Notes under the pieces: generated by a model
Databases searched by the model: none
What the model was told of the DNA's origin: nothing
The model's input: the letters and a program-made list of their open reading frames with translations, nothing else
Source of the DNA: Tetraselmis striata
Taxonomy: Eukaryota; Chlorophyta; Chlorodendrophyceae; Chlorodendrales; Chlorodendraceae
Length of the DNA stretch: 64,000 bases
Direction of reading: 5' to 3'
Assembly (NCBI GenBank): GCA_006384855.1
Contig: VCJN01002909.1
Location: 1 to 64,000 of the forward strand
Made by a program: the position numbers and the translations under genes
Shown: positions 9,464 to 18,328 of the stretch, piece after piece
Layout: every line of letters begins with the position of its first letter
Numbering within the stretch: position 1 is the stretch's first letter

Positions 9464-10408
9464 GTGACCGACGCCCCTTCCCCGCTTCGCCCCGCCGCGC
9501 CCGGTTCCGCCCCCCGCGCCGCATGGCCGACCATGCTGGAAACCCGCGGCTGGGAGGACTATGCGCTTCTCGACTTCGGGCTGGGGCGCAAGCTGGAACG
9601 CTACGGCGATGTCGTTGTCGACCGCCCCGAACCGCAGGCGATGGGCCGGCGGCACCTCAGCGATGCGGCGTGGGACGCGGCCGATGCCGTCTTCACCGGA
9701 CAGGACGACGACGACGGGCCCGGCCGCTGGCGGCTCAACCGCGACCTGCCGGAAACCTGGGAGATGCGCTACGGCAAGGCGGCGTTCCTCGGGCGCTTCA
9801 TGTCGTTTCGCCATGTCGGCGTCTTTCCCGAACAGGCGGCGCACTGGCAGTGGATGGCGGATACCATCGAGAAGACCCCGGCGGAACGGCCGCTGAAGGT
9901 GCTCAATCTCTTCGGCTATACCGGTCTCGGCTCGCTGATCCCGGCGAGCGTCGGCGCGCAGGTCACGCATATCGACGCGTCGAAAAAGGCGATCGGCTGG
10001 GCGCGCGAGAACCAGGAGCTTTCGGCCATGGAGGATCTGCCGATCCGCTGGATCTGCGAGGATGCAATGAAATTCGTCGCCCGCGAGGTCAAGCGCGGCA
10101 ACACCTATGACGGCATCCTGCTCGACCCGCCGAAATACGGACGCGGCCCGAAGGGCGAGGTCTGGGAGCTGTTCGACAGCCTGCCGGAAATGCTGCCGAT
10201 GATCGAGAAGATCCTCGCCCCCGACGCCCGCTTCGTCATCCTCACCGCCTATGCGATCCGCTCCAGTTTCGTCGCCCTGCACGAGATCATGTCGGAAACG
10301 CTCGAAACCCGCGGCGGCCTGCTGGAATCCGGCGAGCTGGTGCTGCGCACCCCCGATGGCGGGCGGGCGCTGTCGACCTCCATGTTCAGCCGCTGGAGCA
10401 TGCCATGA
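9464..10408 (+). CDS. Class I SAM-dependent methyltransferase (RlmI/RlmK-like fold)
   Basis: 314 residues from GTG at 9464, which has AGAGG 8 nt upstream; an in-frame GTG at 9437 has no SD. The SAM site reads LNLFGYTGLGSLIPA, then HIDASKKAIGWARENQ, and the catalytic-type motif is GILLDPPKYGRGPKGEVWE. The DPPK(Y/F) signature is that of 23S rRNA methyltransferases such as RlmI. Its stop overlaps the start of the TrmH-family gene by 4 nt (ATGA), so the two are probably translated together for RNA modification. Confidence 0.85.
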   Translation: MTDAPSPLRPAAPGSAPRAAWPTMLETRGWEDYALLDFGLGRKLERYGDVVVDRPEPQAMGRRHLSDAAWDAADAVFTGQDDDDGPGRWRLNRDLPETWEMRYGKAAFLGRFMSFRHVGVFPEQAAHWQWMADTIEKTPAERPLKVLNLFGYTGLGSLIPASVGAQVTHIDASKKAIGWARENQELSAMEDLPIRWICEDAMKFVAREVKRGNTYDGILLDPPKYGRGPKGEVWELFDSLPEMLPMIEKILAPDARFVILTAYAIRSSFVALHEIMSETLETRGGLLESGELVLRTPDGGRALSTSMFSRWSMP

Positions 10409-11280
10409 GCGAGCGTCCGCCTTTCTCGGACGCCGCTTCGCGGCGGGTCGCCGGCAGCGTCAAGCAGATCACGTCCTTCTCCAACCCGCTGGTGAAGGAC
10501 ATCAAGGCGCTGGTCGCCCAGCGCAAGCACCGCCAGCGCAGCGGACGCTTCGTCGCCGAAGGGCTGAAGCTTGCCACAGACGCGCTGGCCGCCGGCTGGG
10601 GCATCGACATGCTGGTGCTCGGTCCCGAGGCGCGCGAGAGCGAGACGGCCCGCGAGGTCGCCGCCACCGCCCGCGCCCGCGGCGCCACCATTCTCGAGGT
10701 GTCGACGCCGGTGCTCGCGGCCATGACCCGGCGCGACAATCCGCAGATGGTCGTCGGCGTCTACGAACAGCGCCTGCTCGACGGCGCGGAGCTGACGCGC
10801 GCGCTCAAGGCGGATTCCGCCGCCGTCTGGGTGGCGCTCGATCACGTGCGCGATCCCGGCAACCTCGGCACCATCCTGCGCACCGCCGATGCGGTGGGAG
10901 CGAAGGGCGTCATTCTCGTCGGCGAAACCACGGACCCCTTTGCGGTGGAGGCCGTGCGCGCCACCATGGGCTCGCTGTTCCACGTGCCGCTTGCGCGCAT
11001 GACCCGCGCCGCCTTTCAGGAGATGGCGGCAAGCTGGCCGGGCACGCTGGTCGGCACGCACCTCAAGGGGTCGACCGACTACCGCGCGATTTCCTACGAG
11101 CGCCCGACGCTGCTCCTCATGGGCAACGAACAGGCCGGCCTGCCGGACGAGATGGCGAATGCCTGCACGACCCTTGCCCGCATCCCGCAGGTGGGCGAGG
11201 CCGACAGCCTGAACCTCGCGGTCGCCACAGGCGTCATGCTCTACGAGATCCGCCGCGGCGATCTCTCCCTCGACGCCTGA
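10405..11280 (+). CDS. TrmH/SpoU family RNA 2'-O-methyltransferase
   Basis: 291 residues. The N-terminal RNA-binding part (SNPLVKDIKALVAQRKHRQ, GRFVAEGLKL) precedes a SPOUT knot domain with its usual motifs (LDHVRDPGNLGTILRTADAVGA; LLLMGNEQAGL; IPQVGEADSLNLAVATGVML). It is an rRNA or tRNA ribose methyltransferase; the site modified cannot be told. It overlaps the upstream methyltransferase by 4 nt. Confidence 0.93.
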   Translation: MSERPPFSDAASRRVAGSVKQITSFSNPLVKDIKALVAQRKHRQRSGRFVAEGLKLATDALAAGWGIDMLVLGPEARESETAREVAATARARGATILEVSTPVLAAMTRRDNPQMVVGVYEQRLLDGAELTRALKADSAAVWVALDHVRDPGNLGTILRTADAVGAKGVILVGETTDPFAVEAVRATMGSLFHVPLARMTRAAFQEMAASWPGTLVGTHLKGSTDYRAISYERPTLLLMGNEQAGLPDEMANACTTLARIPQVGEADSLNLAVATGVMLYEIRRGDLSLDA

Positions 11281-11309
11281 GGCGACCGGCTCGGCGGTCC
11301 GGGCAACGC

Positions 11310-11645
11310 CTATTTGTTGAGCGTCACGGTCTTGTTGGCCCCGAGAACCTCGATGCCCTTCTTGCCCATCGTGTGGGTCACGTCGAGCGCCTCTGCATAA
11401 GGCGCGACCGCGGGCAACACGATGCCCGACACGCACCCGACAACCTCGACGCCCCAGTACTCCGGCTGCGTGACATAAATGAGCGGCCGCAGTTCGACCC
11501 TCATCGAGACAGTGGGTTTCTCGCCGCTGACGACCAGAAACATCCGCTTGCCGCCCTCTTCGGTGCGCAAGTCCGCCTTGTCGAAATCGATCAGCCGGCA
11601 GCTTTGCGACGCCGGTTGCGCTTGAAGCTTTTCAACGAGTTCCAT
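11310..11645 (-). CDS. Hypothetical protein, 111 aa
   Basis: No family recognised. ATG at 11645 has a strong Shine-Dalgarno (GGGAGGGG). No signal peptide or membrane helix is apparent. The composition is ordinary, with two Cys (SQSCRLI and VVGCVSG) and a C-terminal GIEVLGANKTVTLNK. It stands alone on the minus strand between plus-strand genes, with 29 nt to the TrmH-family stop. Codon use and SD support a real gene. Confidence 0.6.
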   Translation of the reverse strand: MELVEKLQAQPASQSCRLIDFDKADLRTEEGGKRMFLVVSGEKPTVSMRVELRPLIYVTQPEYWGVEVVGCVSGIVLPAVAPYAEALDVTHTMGKKGIEVLGANKTVTLNK

Positions 11646-11806
11646 ATTCCCCTCCCAAGGTCTTTATCCGACGGTCGGCTTCGATCCCGTGAAAACCGGG
11701 CGACGCACCGCCATGTCAAAAAACAGAATTTGAAATACGTCTCTTTACGGCGTTAACACGCCAGACGAGAGATTATCACGAATACACGCAGAAGGACCAT
11801 CCACTC

Positions 11807-12673
11807 ATGCGCCTGTTTGTCTTCGGCCTCGGTTTCTCCGCCAGCGCCTTCGTCGAGCGGATCGCCCCCGACTGCGACTGGATCGGCGCCACGACCCGCA
11901 GCGCGGAAAAGGCGGCGCAAATGCGCGGACGCGGCATCACGCCGTTCCTGTTCGACGGCACCGCCCCCGGAAACGGCATCGCCGAGGCGCTTGCGAACGC
12001 CACCCATGTGCTGGTGTCCATCGCGCCCGATGCGCAAGGCGATCCGGTGCTGACCCATCACGGCGCGGATATCGCCGCGCATCCGCCCGCATGGATCGGC
12101 TATCTCTCCACCGTCGGCGTCTACGGCAATCACGATGGCGGCTGGGTCGACGAGGAGACGATCTGCCGGCCGGTCTCGAAGCGCTCCGTGCAACGCGTCG
12201 CCGCCGAAACCGGATGGACGCGGCTTGGCGAAAAGGCCGGCATCCCGGTGCAGATCTTCCGCCTCTCCGGGATCTACGGACCCGGACGCAATGCGCTGGC
12301 GACGATGGAAAAGGGCAAGGCGCGGCGGCTGATCAAGCCGGGCCAGGTGTTCAACCGCATCCATGTCGCCGATATCGCCGGCGCGCTCGCCGCCGCCCTG
12401 GCAAAGCCGCCGGTCAGCCGCATTTACAACGTCACCGACGACGAACCCGCCCCGCCGCAGGACGTCGTCGCCTACGCCGCAAAGCTCCTGGACGTGCCGC
12501 CCCCGCCGGAACAGGATTTCGAAACCGCCGAGCTCACACCGATGGCGCGCTCCTTCTACGGCGAGAACAAACGCGTCTCCAACGCCCGCGTCAAACAGGA
12601 ACTCGGCTATGCGTTCCAATACCCGACCTACCGCGAGGCGCTCGACGCGCTGTACCGAGAGGGGTGGAAATAG
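11807..12673 (+). CDS. NAD(P)-dependent epimerase/SDR family protein (YeeZ-like)
   Basis: 288 residues. The N-terminal nucleotide site is MRLFVFGLGFSASAF. Atypical SDR features follow: YLSTVGVYGNHDGGWVDE, FRLSGIYGPGRNAL and RIHVADIAGAL. The Tyr of the usual YxxxK pair is not obvious, as in atypical SDRs of the YeeZ type. Possible roles are sugar-nucleotide or small-molecule reduction. It sits alone, 69 nt upstream of the ParDE pair. Confidence 0.82.
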   Translation: MRLFVFGLGFSASAFVERIAPDCDWIGATTRSAEKAAQMRGRGITPFLFDGTAPGNGIAEALANATHVLVSIAPDAQGDPVLTHHGADIAAHPPAWIGYLSTVGVYGNHDGGWVDEETICRPVSKRSVQRVAAETGWTRLGEKAGIPVQIFRLSGIYGPGRNALATMEKGKARRLIKPGQVFNRIHVADIAGALAAALAKPPVSRIYNVTDDEPAPPQDVVAYAAKLLDVPPPPEQDFETAELTPMARSFYGENKRVSNARVKQELGYAFQYPTYREALDALYREGWK

Positions 12674-12688
12674 GAGGCATCCTGCAAA

Positions 12689-12718
12689 GTAGGAATAGTT
12701 CCTACCTCGTGGTATTCT
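12689..12718 (+). promoter_or_regulatory. Predicted parDE promoter with operator palindrome
   Basis: GTAGGAA-N3-TTCCTAC (12689-12705) is a perfect 7-bp inverted repeat, followed by the -10-like TATTCT (12713-12718) and 25 nt later the antitoxin ATG. ParD-type antitoxins bind such palindromes to repress their own operon, so this is a good candidate operator. Confidence 0.65.
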
Positions 12719-12742
12719 GTCCGCCTTTCAGGAAGGGACGCC

Positions 12743-13021
12743 ATGGCGAACACGAAAAAATCCTATGTGATCGGCGAGCGCTACGAGGCCTTCATTGCCC
12801 GCCAGCTCGATGCAGGGCGTTTCAACAACGCCAGCGAGGTCGTGCGGGCGGGCCTGCGAATGCTGGAAGATCACGAACTGCGCATCGCCGAGGCGCGTGC
12901 CTTGGTCGATGCGGCTGACGCGGAAATTTCAGCGGGCAATGGCATCGCCTACGCTGACGGACAGGCATTGGCCGACGACATCGTGAACCGTGGGCTGGCG
13001 CGATTGAACCGAGGCGATTGA
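12743..13021 (+). CDS. parD: ParD-type antitoxin (ribbon-helix-helix)
   Basis: 92 residues. The N-terminal half has the pattern of ParD/CopG antitoxins ([21 protein letters not shown], then [11 protein letters not shown]). The C-terminal half is the variable region that wraps the toxin. Its stop overlaps the TTG start of the toxin by 3 nt, giving translational coupling with antitoxin made first. A palindrome upstream is the likely self-binding site. Confidence 0.9.
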   Translation: MANTKKSYVIGERYEAFIARQLDAGRFNNASEVVRAGLRMLEDHELRIAEARALVDAADAEISAGNGIAYADGQALADDIVNRGLARLNRGD

Positions 13022-13299
13022 TCCTCGCGCCAAGCGCGAGAAAGGATCTAACAAAGATATTCGTCTACCTCGCCGGAGAGGACATCGGTGTCGCCACGAA
13101 GTTCGTGGCCGATCTCACAGCAAAAATCGAATGGATCGCCAAGAGCGGCTTCAACGGCGCGCCCCGCGACTGGATCCGCCCCGGCTTGCGCGCGCTCCCT
13201 TACCGCGACCGTTGCATCTACTTCCGGATTGACGATGAAACCGTGACCATCCTGCGCGTCATTCATGGACGGCAGGACATGTCCGCGCAGGAGTTTTAG
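13018..13299 (+). CDS. parE: ParE-family toxin of a type II toxin-antitoxin pair
   Basis: 93 residues, RelE/ParE fold. The C-terminal signature (RVIHGRQD) is typical of ParE, which acts on DNA gyrase in studied members. It begins with TTG at 13018, overlapping the antitoxin stop, and looks full length. The pair is followed by a convergent DUF1194 gene 21 nt away. Role: plasmid-like stabilisation or stress response; which one is unknown for a chromosomal copy. Confidence 0.88.
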   Translation: MILAPSARKDLTKIFVYLAGEDIGVATKFVADLTAKIEWIAKSGFNGAPRDWIRPGLRALPYRDRCIYFRIDDETVTILRVIHGRQDMSAQEF

Positions 13300-13320
13300 A
13301 GCGCGGGGAACGGCTCCCCC

Positions 13321-14124
13321 TCACCTCCCCGCGAAACTTCGCTCCGGCACCTTCCCCGCGATCTCCAGGATCAGCTTCTTGCGCACCGCGTCGGCGAAGG
13401 TGGCGGGGCTGTCGGCGGTGACGACGAAGGAGCCGGGGCCGCCGATGATGCGTTCGGCGAAGGCGTCTTCGAGCACGTAGGAGGCCGGGCGGCCCGAGCA
13501 GTGGCGGCAGAGCACGGCGAGCCCGTTGATGACGATGCCCGACGCCACGACCTCGGCCCGGGCCGTTTCCAGCGGCGGGCCGTTCCAGTTGTTGGCGCTG
13601 TCGGCGGAAAGGTCGATCACCCGGCGGATGCCCTGATACTGGTTTTCCTCGATCATGCGCTTGCCCTTGAGCAACGCCGCGCCGATGGCGTTGCGCCCGT
13701 AGGCGCGGCGCGGCGGCACCAGAAGCGCGGCCGCGAAAGCTTGCGCCGAGGCCCTGCCGTCGATCACCGTCCAGTCGACGACGACGTCCTGCGATCCGGC
13801 ATCGGCCCATTCCACGTAAGCGACGGCGATCTTGCCATAGGCATTGCCGGCAATAGCGGAGAGCACCGCCGGATCGGTGATCGCCTGCGCGTAGCCTTCG
13901 CGCTGGAAGCGGATCTCCGCGTCATCGATCGAGCCGGTCGCATCGGCGAGCAACACAAGCTCGAGATCGAGATAGGGGTCGGCCCCGGTCTGGGCCCGCA
14001 GCGACCCGGCCCCGGCCATCATACCGAACAGGACCAGCGCAAGGCCGATGGCAAAGGACAAAAGACGATCGCGGGCGCCGGCCCCGCCCGTTTGCCGAGT
14101 GTTCGTCCGCCGCTCCGTCTCCAT
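13321..14124 (-). CDS. DUF1194 domain protein (vWA-like, exported)
   Basis: 267 residues. A signal peptide (LLSFAIGLALVLFGMMAGAGSLRAQ) is followed by a von Willebrand A-like domain. LELVLLADATGSIDD resembles the MIDAS motif DxSxS with a Thr-Gly-Ser variant; RRVIDLSADSANNW and GIVINGLAVLC also fit DUF1194. It is probably a periplasmic binding or scaffold protein; function is not established for the family. Of the two in-frame ATGs, 14124 has GGAGGAG at good spacing. Confidence 0.85.
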   Translation of the reverse strand: METERRTNTRQTGGAGARDRLLSFAIGLALVLFGMMAGAGSLRAQTGADPYLDLELVLLADATGSIDDAEIRFQREGYAQAITDPAVLSAIAGNAYGKIAVAYVEWADAGSQDVVVDWTVIDGRASAQAFAAALLVPPRRAYGRNAIGAALLKGKRMIEENQYQGIRRVIDLSADSANNWNGPPLETARAEVVASGIVINGLAVLCRHCSGRPASYVLEDAFAERIIGGPGSFVVTADSPATFADAVRKKLILEIAGKVPERSFAGR

Positions 14125-14320
14125 GCGCATCTCCTCCGCCGCATCGACCTGACCCAGAGTAAGGTGGGGCAGTTCGCCGGGACGACCAGTGGCAGGGCGT
14201 TTTGGGCACCGGACCGCAACAGCGAGCGAAAAAGCGGCCGGCCCGCTGGACCTTCGCGCGCGATGCCCCACAATCAGAAAAGCCCCCATGCGGGGCACGT
14301 GAGGACAGAGGGAGACACAG

Positions 14321-14560
14321 ATGTCGGAACCGGTAATTGCGCAAAAGGCCCCCATTCCGGTGGAGGTCGAGTCCGGCAAGACCTATTTCTGGTGCGCTTG
14401 CGGCCGCAGCCAGAAGCAACCGTTTTGCGACGGCAGCCACGCCGGCACCGACATCACGCCGGTGAAATACACGGCCGATGCCGACAAGAAGGCGTTCTTT
14501 TGCGCCTGCAAGCACAGCGGCAAGGCGCCGCTGTGCGACGGGACGCATTCCCGTCTCTAG
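14321..14560 (+). CDS. CDGSH iron-sulfur domain protein (two CDGSH motifs)
   Basis: 79 residues with tandem CDGSH-type 2Fe-2S sites: CACGRSQKQPFCDGSH at about residues 25-40 and CACKHSGKAPLCDGTH at about 62-77. Double-CDGSH (mitoNEET-like) proteins bind labile 2Fe-2S clusters and are linked to iron or redox balance. ATG at 14321 lies downstream of AGGGAGA. Promoter space is shared with the divergent DUF1194 gene. Confidence 0.92.
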   Translation: MSEPVIAQKAPIPVEVESGKTYFWCACGRSQKQPFCDGSHAGTDITPVKYTADADKKAFFCACKHSGKAPLCDGTHSRL

Positions 14561-14596
14561 AGGTTCCAGAAACCTGTTGGCGCACGCAGCGACGCC

Positions 14597-15863
14597 TCAG
14601 GCGAAGGCGTTGCTGCGCGTGCGGTTGACGGCATCCTGCCAGCCGGCATAGAGCGCCTCGCGGTCGGCGTCCGCCATCTCAGGCTCGAACCGGCGATCGA
14701 GACGCCAGCGCTCGGCGAAGGCGGCTTCGTCGGGCCACACGCCTGACTTGCGGCCCGCGAGCCAGGCCGCGCCCAGCGCCGTCGTCTCCAGCACCTGCGG
14801 CCGGTCGACCGGCGCGCCCAGGATGTCGGCGAGGAACTGCATGGTCCAGTCCGAGGCGGTCATGCCGCCGTCGACGCGCAGCACGATGGCGGCCATCTCC
14901 TCGCCCGCGCCGGTGATATGCGTCGCATCGGCGCGCATGGCGTCAATCAGGTCGCGGGTCTGGTAGCCGACGCTTTCCAGCGCGGCACGGCAGAAGTCGG
15001 CCGGTCCGCTGCCCCGCGACAGGCCGAAGATCGCGCCGCGCGCGTCCGGATCCCAATAGGGGGCGCCGAGCCCGACGAAGGCCGGCACCATGTAGAGCCG
15101 GTTTTCGGGGTCGGCGCGCACGGCGAGGTCCTGGCTTTCGGCGGCGCTGCCGATGATCTTCAGCCCGTCGCGCAGCCACTGCACGGCGCTGCCGGCAACG
15201 AAGATCGAACCTTCCAGCGCATAGGTCGTCTTGCCGTCGAGCCGGTAGGCGATGGTCGACAGCAGCCGGTTGGTGGAGGTCACGCGGGTTTCGCCGGTGT
15301 TGATCAGCGCGAAACAGCCGGTGCCATAGGTCGATTTCACCATGCCGGGCGCGAAACAGGCCTGACCGACGGTCGCGGCCTGCTGGTCGCCGGCAACCCC
15401 CAGAATCGGAAGTTCGGCGCCGAAATGCTCCGCCTCGACAATGCCGAACATGTCGGCGCTGTCCTTCACCTCCGGCAGCATCGACATGGGCACGCCCAGC
15501 AGGCGGCACAGGTCCTCGTCCCAGGCATTGTCGTCGATGTTGTAGAGCAAGGTGCGCGAGGCGTTGGTCGCATCCGTCACATGCGCCGTCCCGCCGGTGA
15601 AGCGCCAGATCAGCCAGCTGTCGACCGTACCGAAGAGAAGATCGCCGGCTTCGGCCGCCGCACGCGCGCCCTCCACCTTGTCGAGGATCCAGGCAAGCTT
15701 GGTGCCGGAGAAATAGGGATCGAGCAGCAGGCCGGTCTTGCTTGTTACCATCGGCTCGTGGCCGTCGGCCTTCAGCCGGGCACAGAAATCGGCGGTGCGC
15801 CGGTCCTGCCAGACAATGGCATTGTAGACCGGCTTGCCGGTCTTCCTGTTCCAGACCACCGTT

Positions 15864-15898
<35 letters not shown>

Positions 15899-16117
15899 CC
15901 CGGCAGCGCCGCCGGAAAAGCCCGCAAGCGCCTCGCGGCAGACCGCGACCGTCGAGGTCCACAGGTCTTCCGGGTCATGCTCGACCCAGCCGGAATGCGG
16001 AAAATGCTGCGGAAATTCCTGCTGTCCCGTCCCGACGGATCGAAAGCTGCCGTCGAAGACGATGGCTCGGCTTGACGTGGTCCCCTGATCGATTGCGAGA
16101 ATGTGTTCGCCGCTCAC
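14597..16117 (-). CDS. glpK: Glycerol kinase
   Basis: 506 residues, the usual length. FGGY kinase signatures are the N-terminal [18 protein letters not shown], the middle WLIWRFTGG, and the C-terminal [25 protein letters not shown]. It phosphorylates glycerol with ATP to glycerol 3-phosphate. GTG at 16117 has GGGAGGG just upstream and gives the family N-terminus. No glpF, glpD or glp regulator is adjacent, so it is a lone kinase gene here. Confidence 0.96.
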
Positions 16118-16262
16118 GTGGCCCTCCCAGGTCAGGTCACAGGCCCGAAATGCGCCCATAACCAGGTTCGTTTTCTTTTCTTATTGGTCGAAACGACAAT
16201 CAAACGAAACCAAAACGGGGTCAATCGAAAAGCTTTCGGTTTGTCCGTCGACGTCGCGGCAG

Positions 16263-17579
16263 ATGGATCCACGCCCGGAATCGACCTTTCGGGCGCGACG
16301 GTGCTATGGATGGCGGACACTGCGCGCTCGCGCAAGCGTCCGACAGCGGGCCGCCGGGCGTTTCCTTGAAGGTCCCTCCAATGCGTACAGGGGCACAGCC
16401 ATAAAAACGCTTTCCATCTCGCTGCTGGCAGCGGCTTGCGTCGCGGCTCTTTCGCTGTGGTTTTCCTCAGCCGCCGTCCTGCCGGAAATGCTCGCGGAGG
16501 CCCCGATCTCCGCGTCCCGCCAGGCGCTGTTGACGAGCGGGGTGCAGGTCGGCTTCGTCATTGGGGCGCTGCTGTTTTCCGTGCTCGGCCTGCCGGACAG
16601 GGTCCACCCGGCGCGCCTGTTCGCCGGCTGCGCGGCGGCGGCGGCGCTGGTCAACGCCTCGCTCCTGATCTCGCCCATCGGCGGCAATGCGGCGATCGCC
16701 GCACGCGTCGTCACCGGCGCGCTGCTTGCCGGCGTCTATCCCGTCGGCATGAAGATCGCGGTCGGCTGGGGCACGCGCGACCGGGGTTTTCTGGTCGGGC
16801 TTCTGGTCGGCGCGCTGACGCTCGGGTCCGCCTCGCCGCATCTGGTCGCCCTTGCCGGCGGCGCGGACTGGCGGGTCACCGTGACCGTCACCTCGCTTGC
16901 CGGGCTCGGGGCAGCCCTTCTGGTACTCGGCGTGCGGCTCGGCCCCCATCACGCGCAGGCCGCGCGCTTCAATATCCGCGCGGTCACCCGCGCCTGGACG
17001 GACCGGCGCATCCGTCTCGCCTATGCGGGCTATCTCGGGCACATGTGGGAACTCTATGCGGTGTGGAGCTGGGCGGGCGCCGCGATGGCGGCAAGCTTCG
17101 CGCTGCGCATGGCGCCGCAGGATGCCCTGCCGCTGGCGCGGATCGCCACCTTTGTCGCCGTTGCCGCCGGCGGCATCGCCTGTATCGGCGCTGGATGGGT
17201 GGCCGACCGCATCGGCAAGGCGCAGGTCGCGATCATCGCGCTTGCCGTCAGCGGCACCTGCGCGCTCGCCGCCGCCCTCAGCTTCGGCGGGCCGGTGTGG
17301 ATCGTCGTTCCAGTGTTCGTGCTGTGGGGATTTTCGGTCATTCCGGATTCGGCGCAATTCTCGGCGCTGGTCGCCGATTTCGCGCCGCCGGAAGAAGCGG
17401 GCAGCCTGATGACCCTGCAAACCGCGCTCGGTTTCGCCCTCACCTTCGTCACGGTGCAGGCCGCCCCGCTCGTCGCGGCAGCGGCGGGCTGGCCGCTGAT
17501 GCTGGCGCTGCTGGCGCTCGGACCGGCCTACGGGCTTGTCGCCATGATCCGGCTGAAGCGCCTGACACACGTGGGCTGA
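16263..17579 (+). CDS. MFS transporter, start uncertain
   Basis: About 400 residues forming 12 hydrophobic helices, of a type near nitrate/nitrite or cyanate MFS porters (LWFSSAAVLPEML; GALLAGVYPVGMKIAVGW; GWVADRIGKAQ; PDSAQFSALVADFAPPEEAGS). No good start exists near the natural N-terminus (...TAIKTLSISLL): the only in-frame ATG is 16263, which adds about 45 unlikely residues. An ATG with an SD-like GAAGG lies at 16381 in another frame. One more G in the run at 16390-16393 would join it to the coding frame. The substrate is unknown. Confidence 0.75.
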   Translation: MDPRPESTFRARRCYGWRTLRARASVRQRAAGRFLEGPSNAYRGTAIKTLSISLLAAACVAALSLWFSSAAVLPEMLAEAPISASRQALLTSGVQVGFVIGALLFSVLGLPDRVHPARLFAGCAAAAALVNASLLISPIGGNAAIAARVVTGALLAGVYPVGMKIAVGWGTRDRGFLVGLLVGALTLGSASPHLVALAGGADWRVTVTVTSLAGLGAALLVLGVRLGPHHAQAARFNIRAVTRAWTDRRIRLAYAGYLGHMWELYAVWSWAGAAMAASFALRMAPQDALPLARIATFVAVAAGGIACIGAGWVADRIGKAQVAIIALAVSGTCALAAALSFGGPVWIVVPVFVLWGFSVIPDSAQFSALVADFAPPEEAGSLMTLQTALGFALTFVTVQAAPLVAAAAGWPLMLALLALGPAYGLVAMIRLKRLTHVG

Positions 17580-17603
17580 CACCACAGGTGGGCTGAAACG
17601 CAA

Positions 17604-17626
17604 AGCGCCGCGCAGGGCGCGGCGCT
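17604..17626 (-). terminator. Terminator hairpin of the cold-shock gene
   Basis: The perfect 10-bp stem AGCGCCGCGC / GCGCGGCGCT is followed on the minus strand by TTGCGTTT. It also sits 24 nt after the convergent MFS stop and may serve both genes. Confidence 0.6.
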
Positions 17627-17657
17627 CGGTATCCTGACAATCGCCAAGCGTCGTCTG

Positions 17658-17858
17658 TTACAGGACGCGCAGATTGTCCGCGACGGACGTGCCGCGTGCG
17701 TATTCCAGATCATAGGCAACAAGCTGGCCTTCGCGCAGCGTCGCCTGGCCGGCCTTGCGCACGGCATGAATATCGACATGGACGAAGTCGCCTTCGTCTG
17801 CCTGGATCTGACCGACGCCCTTGCGCAGGTCAAACCACTTTACGTTTCCAAGTTCCAT
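17658..17858 (-). CDS. Divergent cold-shock (CSD) protein
   Basis: 66 residues, an OB-fold cold-shock domain starting MELGNVKWFDLRKG. The usual RNP1 motif KGFGFI reads KGVGQI, losing two nucleic-acid-stacking aromatic residues, and RNP2 reads FVHVDI. The C-terminus (YARGTSVADNLRVL) fits the family. It may bind RNA or DNA more weakly or differently from CspA. The start is set by family alignment; the SD is weak. About 250 bp upstream is gene-free, consistent with a long leader. Confidence 0.85.
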   Translation of the reverse strand: MELGNVKWFDLRKGVGQIQADEGDFVHVDIHAVRKAGQATLREGQLVAYDLEYARGTSVADNLRVL

Positions 17859-18088
17859 TTCAGTTCTCTTTCGTCTTTTTGTTGTTTGCTTTTCAAAGCA
17901 TGCGACTGTTCGAGCGCCGGACCATCCGGCCGCGAAATCCAATCGCTTCGGGGCAGGCTCATGGCCGCACCGAACGTTCTGGAAAGGCGTGACATTCGGG
18001 GCGCAGCCCGCCCTTGGATAATGGGGCCATGGGCTGCAAGACCGAGACTGGCGTTCCCTCAGGAACCGGCCAGCGTCAGCGAATAATG

Positions 18089-18101
18089 AACAATCATTGT
18101 T
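18089..18101. promoter_or_regulatory. Palindrome upstream of the radical SAM gene
   Basis: AACAAT-C-ATTGTT, a perfect 6-1-6 inverted repeat in an AT-rich patch, lies in the 470-bp gene-free stretch 17859-18328. It is a possible operator for the radical SAM gene or the divergent cold-shock gene. Confidence 0.35.
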
Positions 18102-18328
18102 AAGAATTGGTGACTATTCCGCAAAATGCAAGTCCTGTCTTTTTTTACGGGGCAAAGATCGGGGCACACGGGTTCCTCTGGGGCGTCTTCCTGCGCTTGT
18201 TCGAGCCGTCTTGCGTGTTAGACTTCTCGCCTGCGGGAGCCTTGGCGCGTTCGACAATCGGGGGAGCCGGCCCGGCCGGTGCGCCCTCCCGGATCGCACT
18301 GACCAGACAGCACAAACAGGACATTTCG

